Assembly: GCA_020635955.1 (NCBI GenBank)
Contig: JACJYW010000003.1
Coordinates: 558,001-622,000 of the forward strand
Direction: 5' to 3'
Length of the DNA stretch: 64,000 nt
Origin: Crocinitomicaceae bacterium
GTDB taxonomy: Bacteria > Bacteroidota > Bacteroidia > Flavobacteriales_D > Crocinitomicaceae
Below, one piece after another: positions 33,171 through 41,958 of this stretch. Below the pieces are notes generated by a model. It saw only the letters and a list, made by a program, of their open reading frames with translations. It did no database searches and had not been told where the DNA came from. Both the position numbers and the translations under genes were made by a program. Numbering within the stretch: position 1 is the stretch's first letter; each line of letters begins with the position of its first letter.

Positions 33171-34652
33171 GTGAAACGCCTTCACATATTTATCATCCGA
33201 TCGTTTATCGGTCCCTTTTTGATCACCCTTTTCATTGCCATGTTTTTCCTGGTAATGCAATTCGTGTGGAAATACATTGACGATCTAATTGGTAAAGGAT
33301 TGGATTTTACCATTATGCTGGAACTTTTGTTCTACGTTTCCATTACTTTAATCCCATTAGCGCTTCCACTCGCAGTTCTCTTTTCTTCCATAATGACCTA
33401 TGGAAATCTTGCAGAACACAATGAATTAACTGCAATGAAAGCGTCTGGGTTATCCTTGTTAAAAGTAATGCGTCCTATGTTTTACTTTGTGATCATCCTC
33501 AGCATCAGTGCCTTCTACTTCACGAATTTTCTCATGCCCGTTGCCAACTACAAATGGCGTGCAATGATCTATGATATTCAAGAGAAAAAGCCAACTTTTG
33601 GTTTAACTCCAGGGGTTTTCTATAATGACATAGATGGTTACAGTATTCGGGTTGGTGCAAAAAATGATAATACGGGGTCTTTAGATGATGTATTGATCTA
33701 TCAGTACAATGACATTTCAGTGGGTAAAACCATTAAATCAAAAACAGGAGAAATGCTCAAATCTGAAAATGAACGATACTTACTCCTCAAATTAAACTCA
33801 GGGGCAATGTACGAGAAGATGAAGATCGGATCAATGCAAAATTCAAAGTACCCCTACCAAAAAACGTACTTTGATGAAGCTATCATCAAGTTTGATATGG
33901 CCCAATTCCAAATGCAAGAAACCAATGAAGATCTTTTTAAACGTGATTTTGAAATGATGAATTTCATTCAGTTGCAAGAAACAATCGATTCAATGAAAAT
34001 TTATTTCAGAACAATGAATTCAGATTTTGGGAATGTATTAAAACGCGAAATGGTCTTATTCAATGATGCATATAAAGTAGATACAAATAAAGTGGACACT
34101 ACCGGAAATGTAGTTGTCAAAGAAATTCAGGAAATAGATACGATCATACACATTGATTCATTAATAAAACAAGACATTAAGCCCTTAATGACCTACGTGC
34201 AAAACGAGATCAGATCAAGAAAAGAGATGCTTAATGGGCAAAAGATGTTTCGAAATGCACAAAAGAATGTCATGTATCAATTTCAAACGACCCTTCATAA
34301 AAAGTTCACACTTTCTGTGGCAATAATTGTATTGTTTTTCATAGGCGCACCATTGGGAGCTATCATAAAAAAAGGTGGCTTGGGTGCTCCACTGGTTTTT
34401 GCTACCCTATTCTTCCTGCTTTACTACATATTAACCATTATGGGGGAAAATATGGTAGAATCACAGTTCATTGAACCATGGAAAGGGATGTGGATGAGTA
34501 CTATTATTCTTACCCCACTTGGAGCGTTCCTGACGTATAAAGCCGCTAATGATTCTGCCCTTTTCGACCGGGAAGCCTATAAAAAAGCCTTCAGATGGAT
34601 TGGTCGTAAGTTATTCGGTAATCGTGGAAATCTGATGAAGAGTAAGGATTGA
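33171..34652 (+). CDS. LptF/LptG-family permease
   Basis: 493 residues, GTG start at 33171, which gives the family N-terminus MKRLHIFIIRSFIGPFLITL. Three N-terminal helices (to about residue 122), a large periplasmic domain (about 130-385, longer than in proteobacteria, with helical insertions), and three C-terminal helices (ALSVAIIVLFFIGAPLGAII onward). LptF and LptG form the membrane part of the LPS exporter LptB2FG, which extracts LPS from the inner membrane. Only one copy is here; the partner and LptB are elsewhere. The two glycosyltransferase genes follow 45 bases later. Confidence 0.92.
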   Translation: MKRLHIFIIRSFIGPFLITLFIAMFFLVMQFVWKYIDDLIGKGLDFTIMLELLFYVSITLIPLALPLAVLFSSIMTYGNLAEHNELTAMKASGLSLLKVMRPMFYFVIILSISAFYFTNFLMPVANYKWRAMIYDIQEKKPTFGLTPGVFYNDIDGYSIRVGAKNDNTGSLDDVLIYQYNDISVGKTIKSKTGEMLKSENERYLLLKLNSGAMYEKMKIGSMQNSKYPYQKTYFDEAIIKFDMAQFQMQETNEDLFKRDFEMMNFIQLQETIDSMKIYFRTMNSDFGNVLKREMVLFNDAYKVDTNKVDTTGNVVVKEIQEIDTIIHIDSLIKQDIKPLMTYVQNEIRSRKEMLNGQKMFRNAQKNVMYQFQTTLHKKFTLSVAIIVLFFIGAPLGAIIKKGGLGAPLVFATLFFLLYYILTIMGENMVESQFIEPWKGMWMSTIILTPLGAFLTYKAANDSALFDREAYKKAFRWIGRKLFGNRGNLMKSKD

Positions 34653-34697
34653 CATTGATCAGATTATACCAAACTAATATTCTCTACCTTTACACTG

Positions 34698-35888
34698 ATG
34701 AAAGTGCTTCAGTTATGCCATAAACCCCCTATTCCTACTATTGATGGTGGATGTATTGCCATTAATAACATTTCTCAGGGGTTATTGCAAAAAGGGATTG
34801 AACTGAAGATCTTTACGGCATCAACTGAGAAACATCCATTTTTACCTGATGAAATTCCAACGGATTTTAAAAAGAAAACAAAAATTGAAGGCTTGTTCTT
34901 AGATACCAGGGTTAACATTATTGATGCTTTCTCGGCACTGGTTACATCAGATTCATACAACATTAGCCGTTTTTTCTCTCCCGATTTTAATAAAAGATTG
35001 ATCGATATTCTTGAGCAGGATAGGTATGATGTAGTGCACCTTGAAAGTCTTTTTATGACACCTTATGTGAGTACTATTAGAGCTCATTCTAAGGCCAAAG
35101 TTATTTTGCGAAGCCATAATCTTGAACATCTTATTTGGGAACGATTAGCCAATTCTACCGGGAACAAAGCCAAGAAAGTTTACCTTAAACACTTAGCTGC
35201 AAAACTCAAAAAATATGAGTTGAATACTATTAATGAAGTTGATGGCATTGCTGCAATTAGCCAGGAAGATACAGATCGTTTTAAGTCACTGGATTGTTCA
35301 ACTTCACTTATCACCGTTCCATTTGGAATTGATCTGGAAAAATACAATGTCCTTCCCAATAAAAATGTGAAGAAGAATCGCCTCTTTCATATTGGTGCAA
35401 TGAACTGGGAACCCAATAAAGAAGCTATTAATTGGTTTATCGACTCAGTTTTTCCTAAAATAAGCAAATTGGATATTGAAATACATTTAGCCGGTAGAGC
35501 AATGCCAAAATCAATGTTCGATATTGCTAATGATCAGCTAAAAGTTCATGGTGAAGTTGAAAATGCTCAGGATTTCATGAATGCAAATGATATCATGATC
35601 GTTCCCCTCTTATCAGGAAGCGGAATGCGTATTAAGATCATTGAGGCCATGGCGCTGGGAAAAGCTGTTATTTCAACATCTGTCGGAGCGGAAGGGATTG
35701 CTTATACCAATAATGAAAATATTATTATTGCAGATAGTGCTAAAGACTTTGCGAAGGCTATAGAAGAATTAATAAATAACCCTGATAAAGTTACCTTACT
35801 CGGAAACAATGCGCGAAAACTAATTGAAAGTAGCTACAGTAATGATAGTATTATCAATAATTTGATCTCTTTCTACCAAAGCAAATGA
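34698..35888 (+). CDS. Glycosyltransferase family 4-like
   Basis: 396 residues, GT-B fold. The N-terminus MKVLQLCHKPPIPTIDGGCI is the acceptor-side Rossmann start. The C-terminal donor-binding motif is GSGMRIKIIEAMALGKAVIS (EX7E type). No membrane helix or signal, so it works at the cytoplasmic face. It likely adds a sugar to a surface polysaccharide or glycoprotein (T9SS cargo are often glycosylated in Bacteroidota); the exact sugar is unknown. It overlaps the next glycosyltransferase by four bases (ATGA), so the two are translated together. Confidence 0.9.
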   Translation: MKVLQLCHKPPIPTIDGGCIAINNISQGLLQKGIELKIFTASTEKHPFLPDEIPTDFKKKTKIEGLFLDTRVNIIDAFSALVTSDSYNISRFFSPDFNKRLIDILEQDRYDVVHLESLFMTPYVSTIRAHSKAKVILRSHNLEHLIWERLANSTGNKAKKVYLKHLAAKLKKYELNTINEVDGIAAISQEDTDRFKSLDCSTSLITVPFGIDLEKYNVLPNKNVKKNRLFHIGAMNWEPNKEAINWFIDSVFPKISKLDIEIHLAGRAMPKSMFDIANDQLKVHGEVENAQDFMNANDIMIVPLLSGSGMRIKIIEAMALGKAVISTSVGAEGIAYTNNENIIIADSAKDFAKAIEELINNPDKVTLLGNNARKLIESSYSNDSIINNLISFYQSK

Positions 35889-37057
35889 AACTATTCGTCA
35901 TCCTTTCACGATTTCCCTATCCATTAGAAAAAGGTGACAAGTTGAGAGCTTACCACCAACTTAAAGAATTACATGCTTCAGGTTATGAGATCCATTTGTG
36001 CTGTTTAACGGATCACGATATCTCAGAAATTGGTCAAAAGGAAATTCAGAAATATTGTAAAGAACTTCATGTTTTTAAGCTGAATAAATTGCTTATTTAT
36101 ATCAACATGGCGTTTCAAATTGTAACGAGTAAACCTTTTCAAGTAGGTTACTTTTATCAAAAGCGCATTGCCAAAAAGATCAACAAATTAATAGAGCAGG
36201 TCAAACCTGATCATATTTATTGCCAATTGATCAGAACAGCTGAATATGTTAAGAATATTCATGATATTCCTAAAACGCTGGATTACATGGATGCCTTAAG
36301 TAAGGGTATGCTAAGAAGAGCTCAGGCTTCAAAGGGAATTCGTAAATACATTTTCAATATAGAGGGTCGCAGATTAAATGAGTATGAAAATCGAATCTTT
36401 GATTATTTTAATTACCATACCATAATATCAGAGCAAGACAGAGAATTCATCAACCATCCTTTAGCTGATAAAATAACGGTGGTTGAGAATGGAATAGCGG
36501 AAGACTTTTTTGATTACAAAACGGAGGTAGTGAGTTACTATGATATCGTTTTTGTAGGCAACATGAACTATCCTCCAAACATTAAATGTGCTGAATTCAT
36601 TGTTGAAGAAATTTTACCGTTAATGGCTGATGACACACAAGTTATTTTGTGTGGTGCCTCACCAAGTAGCAAGATCATTCAACTTGGAAATAATCCCAAT
36701 GTTACAGTGACAGGATGGGTAGATGATATCAAGGCAGCCTATAGATCAGGTAAGGTATTTGTTGCCCCTTTATTCATTGGTTCGGGTTTACAAAATAAGT
36801 TGCTGGAAGCCATGGCTCTTGAAATTCCTTGTGTTACCACTCCTCTTGCTAACAATGCTTTAAATGCCGAAGCTGAAAAAGAAATTCTAATCGCTACAGA
36901 TGCACAAGAGTTTGCAAATGCCATTCAACTATTACTCGGAGATGAACAAAAGGCATTTGAAATTGCCCAATCGGGAAAAACTTTTGTTCATGAAAACTTT
37001 AGTTGGTATAGATCTGTTCTTAAGCTAGATAAAAGCATTTTCAATCAAAAAGAATAA
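35885..37057 (+). CDS. Glycosyltransferase (TIGR03087-like GT4)
   Basis: 390 residues. The N-terminal FPYPLEKGDKLRAYHQLKEL and LCCLTDHD resemble the sugar transferases named for PEP-CTERM/exosortase systems, but no such system is seen here. Donor motif IGSGLQNKLLEAMALEIPCV near residues 297-316. Cytoplasmic GT-B enzyme. It is translationally coupled to the preceding glycosyltransferase, so the two probably build the same glycan. The ribB gene follows with its own promoter. Confidence 0.9.
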   Translation: MKLFVILSRFPYPLEKGDKLRAYHQLKELHASGYEIHLCCLTDHDISEIGQKEIQKYCKELHVFKLNKLLIYINMAFQIVTSKPFQVGYFYQKRIAKKINKLIEQVKPDHIYCQLIRTAEYVKNIHDIPKTLDYMDALSKGMLRRAQASKGIRKYIFNIEGRRLNEYENRIFDYFNYHTIISEQDREFINHPLADKITVVENGIAEDFFDYKTEVVSYYDIVFVGNMNYPPNIKCAEFIVEEILPLMADDTQVILCGASPSSKIIQLGNNPNVTVTGWVDDIKAAYRSGKVFVAPLFIGSGLQNKLLEAMALEIPCVTTPLANNALNAEAEKEILIATDAQEFANAIQLLLGDEQKAFEIAQSGKTFVHENFSWYRSVLKLDKSIFNQKE

Positions 37058-37063
37058 AAGCAG

Positions 37064-37075
37064 TATTTTTGCACA
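37064..37075 (+). promoter_or_regulatory. TAnnTTTG box directly before ribB
   Basis: Exact TATTTTTG at 37064-37071, three bases before the ATG at 37075. It implies a leaderless message or use of the internal ATG at 37090. No FMN riboswitch fits in the 11-base gap between genes. Confidence 0.5.
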
Positions 37076-38193
37076 TGCAAACAGTAGAAATGGGTACCAA
37101 ACTAAATACGATCCAGGAGGCTATTGAAGATATCAAAGCCGGAAAAGTAATTATTGTTGTGGATGATGAAGACAGAGAGAATGAAGGAGACTTCTTAACT
37201 GCGGCACGCAATGTAACACCTGAGATCATTAACTTCATGGCTACTCATGGAAGAGGTTTGATCTGCGCTCCTTTAATTGAAGATGAATGTGATCGCCTTG
37301 GATTAGAGATGATGGTACAAAGCAACAGTGCGGCTTACGAAACCCCTTTTACTGTTTCTATTGACTTGATAGGACATGGCTGTACAACTGGAATATCTGC
37401 CTCTGATAGGGCTAAAACTGTTCAGGCATTGATCAATCCTTCCACACAACCAGAAGAATTAGGAAAACCAGGTCATATTTTCCCTTTAAGAGCGAAAAAA
37501 GGAGGAGTGCTAAGAAGAGCAGGTCATACAGAAGCAGCTATAGATCTTGCTAAAATGGCAGGATTTGAACCAGCAGGAGTGATCGTAGAGATCATGAATG
37601 AAGATGGCACAATGGCTCGATTACCTGAATTATTAGAGATAGCTAAGAAATTTGACCTCAAGATCGTATCTATTGCTGATCTTATTTCATACAGACTCAA
37701 GAATGAATCCCTGATCGAAAAGATCGTTCAAACTGAGCTTAAAACCATTTGGGGAGAGTTCAAATTGGTAGCTTTCAGACAAACAACTACTGATGAAGAA
37801 CATCTTGCATTTGTAAAAGGAGAATGGGAGAAAGATGAACCAGTACTTGTGCGTGTTGAATCTTCATCCTTTACTCATAACTTACTAGATGCCATTCGCT
37901 CTGATAAACAATCAAATCTGAGTGCTGCCCTAAAAAAGATCAATGAAGAAGGCAAAGGCCTGCTAATCTTTATGCAACAAGAGGAAAAACAAATTGGGAT
38001 CATTGAAAAACTTCGTGCTTACAATGGTGAAACACTTGCCCGAACTGATAAGAAAGACTACGGAATTGGAGCCCAGATACTGCACCATTTCAATATTTCC
38101 AAATTACGACTGATCACTAATTCTGATCCTGCCAACAATCCGGTTATTCATGCGTATGGATTTGAAGTAACAGAAGTGATTCCGTTTAACTAA
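37075..38193 (+). CDS. ribB: 3,4-dihydroxy-2-butanone 4-phosphate synthase with degenerate GTP cyclohydrolase II domain
   Basis: 372 residues. Residues 1-205 are an intact DHBP synthase: VVDDEDRENEGDF, ATHGRGLICAPL, GHIFPLRAKKGGVLRRAGHT. It converts ribulose 5-phosphate to the four-carbon riboflavin precursor. The C-terminal half has the RibA fold pattern but lacks the zinc-binding CxxGDx8-CxC cysteines; the region reads VRVESSSFTHNLLDAIRSD. GTP cyclohydrolase II activity is therefore unlikely. I recall the same decay in other Flavobacteriia and in RibBX-type proteins. The start at 37075 is supported by the adjacent promoter box; 37090 is an alternative. It overlaps the converging TPR gene by eight bases. 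Confidence 0.92.
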   Translation: MQTVEMGTKLNTIQEAIEDIKAGKVIIVVDDEDRENEGDFLTAARNVTPEIINFMATHGRGLICAPLIEDECDRLGLEMMVQSNSAAYETPFTVSIDLIGHGCTTGISASDRAKTVQALINPSTQPEELGKPGHIFPLRAKKGGVLRRAGHTEAAIDLAKMAGFEPAGVIVEIMNEDGTMARLPELLEIAKKFDLKIVSIADLISYRLKNESLIEKIVQTELKTIWGEFKLVAFRQTTTDEEHLAFVKGEWEKDEPVLVRVESSSFTHNLLDAIRSDKQSNLSAALKKINEEGKGLLIFMQQEEKQIGIIEKLRAYNGETLARTDKKDYGIGAQILHHFNISKLRLITNSDPANNPVIHAYGFEVTEVIPFN

Positions 38194-39724
38194 CAGCCTT
38201 TACATTTTTCGAAACTGCTTCGGCAAAATCAATTCCTTCTAGCTTTGATTTTAGCCAGGAGCGCAAATCAAAATACTCCTGTATGACATTTTCGCGATCG
38301 ATCTTAAGGAGCTCATCTAGATTTTGACTGAAATCCTGAAACAATGCTTTTCTGTCCGATTCCACCTCTACTCGAGAAAGAGCTTTCATTTCTTTGATGA
38401 ACAACTTCTCAACCTCATAATCTTTATCATGTTTATTCAGATATCTAGCCGTTGATTTCATATCATATTCCAGGAAATCATGATTATCTAATTCAAAATG
38501 GATCACCAGGTTAAATATCCTTGAAAAGGAATAGATATCCTGACGCAACATCTTTTCATTATCATTCAACACCTCATTGATGTACTTTAAAGCTGTTTTG
38601 TAATTGCCAATACCGAAATAAGCATAAGCCGTATTGTAGGTAAACAGCAGTAATTTTTCTTTGTTTATTTTTCCCTCGAATTGCTCAATTCCATCTTCGA
38701 TCTCTGGAATGAGATCTATGGTTTTTTGGAATTCACCTTCACGGTTATACATTTGCATTTGTCCCACATAAATGGATGTAAACAATCTTACTTCAGAATC
38801 CAATGAATCATAAGCTTTGTTATTATGCAATCCTTTTAATTGCTCCACAACATCCTCAGCTTTATCAAAATTGTGACTATCAATATAGCAGTACATTAAG
38901 AAGCTTAAAGTTTGAATATATCTGGTTTGAAGATCATCCTTAATATGTGGATTAGCATCCATTACAGCTTTTGACTTTTTAAAATTGATCAATGCATCTT
39001 CGTAATCGCGAATAGAAGCAGCACACAGTCCTTTTATATAATAACAAATAGTTGTTGCCCGAGTTGAAAGTGCCGTATTCTTGCCTTTGATCAGATGATA
39101 ATCAGCAATTTCAGCCACCACTTCACGCTCCTTTTCATTTCTGGTAAACCCTCCACTGCGGAAGATGTAATTGATCTTAGAATATAGAATGTGATATTCT
39201 GCCAGATTTCTAAGTTTCTCGATCACCTCTGTTTCTTCAAGGATCAATTCATCAAGGTCCATTCCAAACTCTCCAGACTCATAAGCTTCTTCCAACAATT
39301 TCTTCTCCCAATTGATCAGCTCAAACCAGTAATAGAACTTCTCATACGTCTTTGCTACTTCCTTTGCTCTGGTCACAAACTTGCTACATTCTTTATACAA
39401 TGCTTTCTTGTACAGAATCTCAACATTCTTTATTTCTTGTTTTAATTGAGAGCTGATGGTTCTGTCGGAATAATATGCCCGTAAACTCTTTAGTAAAAGC
39501 TTGTACAAATGATTTTTCTCTGATGGCAAATGCTTGATAAAGATCTCATCTTTGAAGTAATCTTTAAGTGCCTCTTCATCATACTTCTTTTGCTTTTCAA
39601 TAAAATCGAAGATCTTGAGGTAATTCTTATCTCCAGTTTGCAAAGCAGAGTTCAACTTAAAGAATCTCTTCTCTGACTTTGAGAGTGATTTGATCAGGCT
39701 AAATAATTCGGTAGACGGTTTCAT
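38186..39724 (-). CDS. TPR-like helical protein of unknown function
   Basis: 512 residues, all-helical, no signal peptide. The N-terminus STELFSLIKSLSKSEKRFFK is characteristic of a conserved Bacteroidota family whose function I do not know. TPR-like helix pairs occur through residues 200-440 (YIKGLCAASIRDYEDALINF, AYAYFGIGNYKTALKYINEV). Probably a cytoplasmic scaffold. A perfect 8-bp inverted repeat lies 72 bases upstream (39796-39812). Confidence 0.82.
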   Translation of the reverse strand: MKPSTELFSLIKSLSKSEKRFFKLNSALQTGDKNYLKIFDFIEKQKKYDEEALKDYFKDEIFIKHLPSEKNHLYKLLLKSLRAYYSDRTISSQLKQEIKNVEILYKKALYKECSKFVTRAKEVAKTYEKFYYWFELINWEKKLLEEAYESGEFGMDLDELILEETEVIEKLRNLAEYHILYSKINYIFRSGGFTRNEKEREVVAEIADYHLIKGKNTALSTRATTICYYIKGLCAASIRDYEDALINFKKSKAVMDANPHIKDDLQTRYIQTLSFLMYCYIDSHNFDKAEDVVEQLKGLHNNKAYDSLDSEVRLFTSIYVGQMQMYNREGEFQKTIDLIPEIEDGIEQFEGKINKEKLLLFTYNTAYAYFGIGNYKTALKYINEVLNDNEKMLRQDIYSFSRIFNLVIHFELDNHDFLEYDMKSTARYLNKHDKDYEVEKLFIKEMKALSRVEVESDRKALFQDFSQNLDELLKIDRENVIQEYFDLRSWLKSKLEGIDFAEAVSKNVKAVS

Positions 39725-40027
39725 GGTTCTCTCCTACTTTAGTTAGGATTTCAATGTATTCTATAGTAATTACAACGACAATTTATGAAAAAGAGTTGGA
39801 ATCAGATTCCAAGAATATAGAGAATCATTTTAACTGTATCTATTATTTATTCAACGGTTTAAACACAATCATCCCTAGAATAATGCACAATGGAATGCAA
39901 GAATAGAGGTTGTTAATATTGGATTTCTATCAACTAAAAACTTAGATGAAAGTTCAAGAAAAGCGGAAAGGGGCCCAATGGACCCCTTTCCCAACAACAA
40001 ACCAAAAACCCTCCTGTCGATTCACGA
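39725..40027. other. 303-base intergenic region
   Basis: It lies between two reverse-strand genes. It contains a perfect inverted repeat TTGGAATC-A-GATTCCAA at 39796-39812, near the promoter side of the TPR gene, and a terminator at 39965-39990 for the glucosaminidase gene. No open frame with coding character and no RNA gene were seen in the rest. Confidence 0.6.
39965..39990 (-). terminator. Rho-independent terminator of the glucosaminidase gene
   Basis: Nine-base stem GGAAAGGGG/CCCCTTTCC with a short loop; on the reverse strand a T-rich GCTTTTCTTG follows. It lies 38 bases past the stop codon. Confidence 0.8.
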
Positions 40028-41005
40028 TTATCGGAGGATAACCTTTGTACCTTTTGGTAATGTCTCGTCGGCTGTATTGCCGAAATTATATTTTAAAAGC
40101 TTCTTCAATTTTATTCCTTCAGTTTGTGAGATATCTCTCAAGGTAACAGGAGCATCACAAACAAAAACATTATTTCCTCTTTTTGATTTGTTTCGCTTTG
40201 GATCCAGATAAATGATCTCACCTTCTTTCAAGACGTCTCTTTTACCCAAATCGTTGTATTTGTACAACTGCCACATACCTAGCTCAAATTCCTTAGCAAT
40301 CTGATAATAAGTATCTCCCTTGTGCACTATTACGTATCTCGTGCGATATTTGTTCACCTTCACCTCATGTTTTCTCGCATCAATCTCCAATTGAACAAGG
40401 TTTTCTTCTTTAATATCCTTTGGAGGATCAACCTTTGTCAAGGGCTCCTCAATATTAACATGCAGATCACCTTTTTGTTGAGAAGGTAAATAAGGCATAT
40501 TGTCATATTTAGCCAGATCATGCTTTTCAATGATCTCGATCAAAAGACTTGCGTATTTTGGATTAGTAGCATACCCTGCAGCTTTTAATCCTTTCGCCCA
40601 TCCTTTATAATCAGTCACCTCTAATTCAAACAATCCTGCATATCTGCTTCTAGTTGTCAGGAACACAGAATGGTCTTCATAAGATTGTGCGGCATGTGAA
40701 TAGCTTCTGAAACATTCATTTTTCACGTCATCATCCTGAAAGAATCTTTCACCATCCCATTCCTTATGACACTTAATTCCAAAATGATTGTTTGCTGTAA
40801 CAGCCAGAGCACTGTTACCATTGCCACTTTCAAGTATTCCCTGAGCTAAAGTGATGCTCGCAGGAATCTGAAATTCGTTCATCTGTTCAATTGCTGTAAT
40901 CTTCCACGTGTCGATATAATCTTCAGTAGAATATTTTCTTTGGTTTTCGGCCAGCACCGAATAATTTAGAAACAGCAATCCAGATAATAAGATTAGCCTT
41001 TTCAT
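40028..41005 (-). CDS. LysM-containing glucosaminidase (GH73-type)
   Basis: 325 residues. Signal peptide to about residue 19 (LLFLNYSVLAE). Residues 27-165 form a GH73-type N-acetylglucosaminidase domain: PASITLAQGILESGNGNSAL with the catalytic Glu, ANNHFGIKCHKEWDGERFF, and SYEDHSVFLTTRSRYAGLF. LysM domains follow at about 222-268 (YVIVHKGDTYYQIAKEFELG) and, weaker, 275-325. It acts in the periplasm on peptidoglycan glycan strands, for growth or daughter-cell separation. It is a single gene with its own terminator. Confidence 0.93.
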   Translation of the reverse strand: MKRLILLSGLLFLNYSVLAENQRKYSTEDYIDTWKITAIEQMNEFQIPASITLAQGILESGNGNSALAVTANNHFGIKCHKEWDGERFFQDDDVKNECFRSYSHAAQSYEDHSVFLTTRSRYAGLFELEVTDYKGWAKGLKAAGYATNPKYASLLIEIIEKHDLAKYDNMPYLPSQQKGDLHVNIEEPLTKVDPPKDIKEENLVQLEIDARKHEVKVNKYRTRYVIVHKGDTYYQIAKEFELGMWQLYKYNDLGKRDVLKEGEIIYLDPKRNKSKRGNNVFVCDAPVTLRDISQTEGIKLKKLLKYNFGNTADETLPKGTKVILR

Positions 41006-41095
41006 ATTGTTGTTTGTTTGTTGTTATCCCATATTACGGGACTCTTCAAACCGGGTTACATTTTTTTTGAAAAAGCTAAAATTTTTTAAGGCCGT

Positions 41096-41869
41096 TTATC
41101 CTCTATGATAGACGTATTCAGTATCAGTAGATTCCTGAGGAATAAAATAATATCCGTGCGAATCGAATCCTTTCAAATCTTCTTCGGATTCAATATCATT
41201 CTCAATGATATATCTCGCCATTGCTCCTCTCGCCTGCTTCGCAAATGTCATATTCACTTTGTAAGTTCCGTCTTTAGCAATATCCTTAAAAACAGTAGTA
41301 ATCACTTTTGCTTTAAGCTTATCCAGTTTGGCAGCTTTAGAATACTCACTTGACGCGGCATTAACTAATACTGGATTTTTATCTTCAGCCAATTCCCTAT
41401 CCAATTCCTCTCTTAACCTATCACCCCAAAAAAGGTACAAATTCGTGACTTTGGGCGTTACCTTGTATCGCGTACCCATTTCCAATCGATATGGCTGAAT
41501 TAAGTCCAGTGGACGCAAAATGCCATACAAACCAGATAATATTCTTAATTTATTCTGACCTATTTCCTGATCCTTTATAGATAAAGATGAAAAATCTAGA
41601 AACTGATAAGCCGGGCCGCTAAACATATAGGCCGCTGGTTTTGCATTTTGTTCATTGAAAGGTAATGACCATTCCTGAAAGCGATTGTAATTCAATTCTG
41701 CAATATCATCTGAAACACTCATGAGCTTCTTGATCTGTCTTGAAGAAAGTTGAGATAACTTACTTACTAAGCGTTCGCTATCTTCAGGAAACAAGATCTG
41801 AGAACAACCAATTTCCTGACATTCGACTTTTTCGTTCAATGATTTTGCAGGTGACAGAATTACTTTCAT
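41096..41869 (-). CDS. yaaA: Peroxide stress protein YaaA (DUF328)
   Basis: 257 residues from ATG 41867-41869, chosen because it gives the family N-terminus MKVILSPAKSLNEKVECQEI; an ATG three codons earlier is unlikely. Other signatures: LMSVSDDIAELNYNRFQEW, AAYMFSGPAYQFLD, LYGILRPLDLIQPYRLEMGT and the C-terminal FAKQARGAMARYII. In E. coli YaaA lowers free iron during peroxide stress and binds DNA; cytoplasmic. It lies between the glucosaminidase and the MsrBA gene, on the same strand. Confidence 0.95.
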   Translation of the reverse strand: MKVILSPAKSLNEKVECQEIGCSQILFPEDSERLVSKLSQLSSRQIKKLMSVSDDIAELNYNRFQEWSLPFNEQNAKPAAYMFSGPAYQFLDFSSLSIKDQEIGQNKLRILSGLYGILRPLDLIQPYRLEMGTRYKVTPKVTNLYLFWGDRLREELDRELAEDKNPVLVNAASSEYSKAAKLDKLKAKVITTVFKDIAKDGTYKVNMTFAKQARGAMARYIIENDIESEEDLKGFDSHGYYFIPQESTDTEYVYHRG

Positions 41870-41958
41870 AGCATACAAAGTTTCAAATTACAAACAACAA
41901 ATCCCAAATTTGAGTCTATTAATGCAATTGATTTTAAAATTCGGAAATTCAAGATCTA

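Noticed and set aside
35885..37057. Exosortase/PEP-CTERM sorting system
   Set aside because: The glycosyltransferase resembles those named for such systems, but no exosortase and no PEP-CTERM tail was found; protein sorting here is of the T9SS type.
37058..37074. FMN riboswitch before ribB
   Set aside because: Only 17 bases separate the genes and a promoter box fills most of them, so there is no room for an RFN element.
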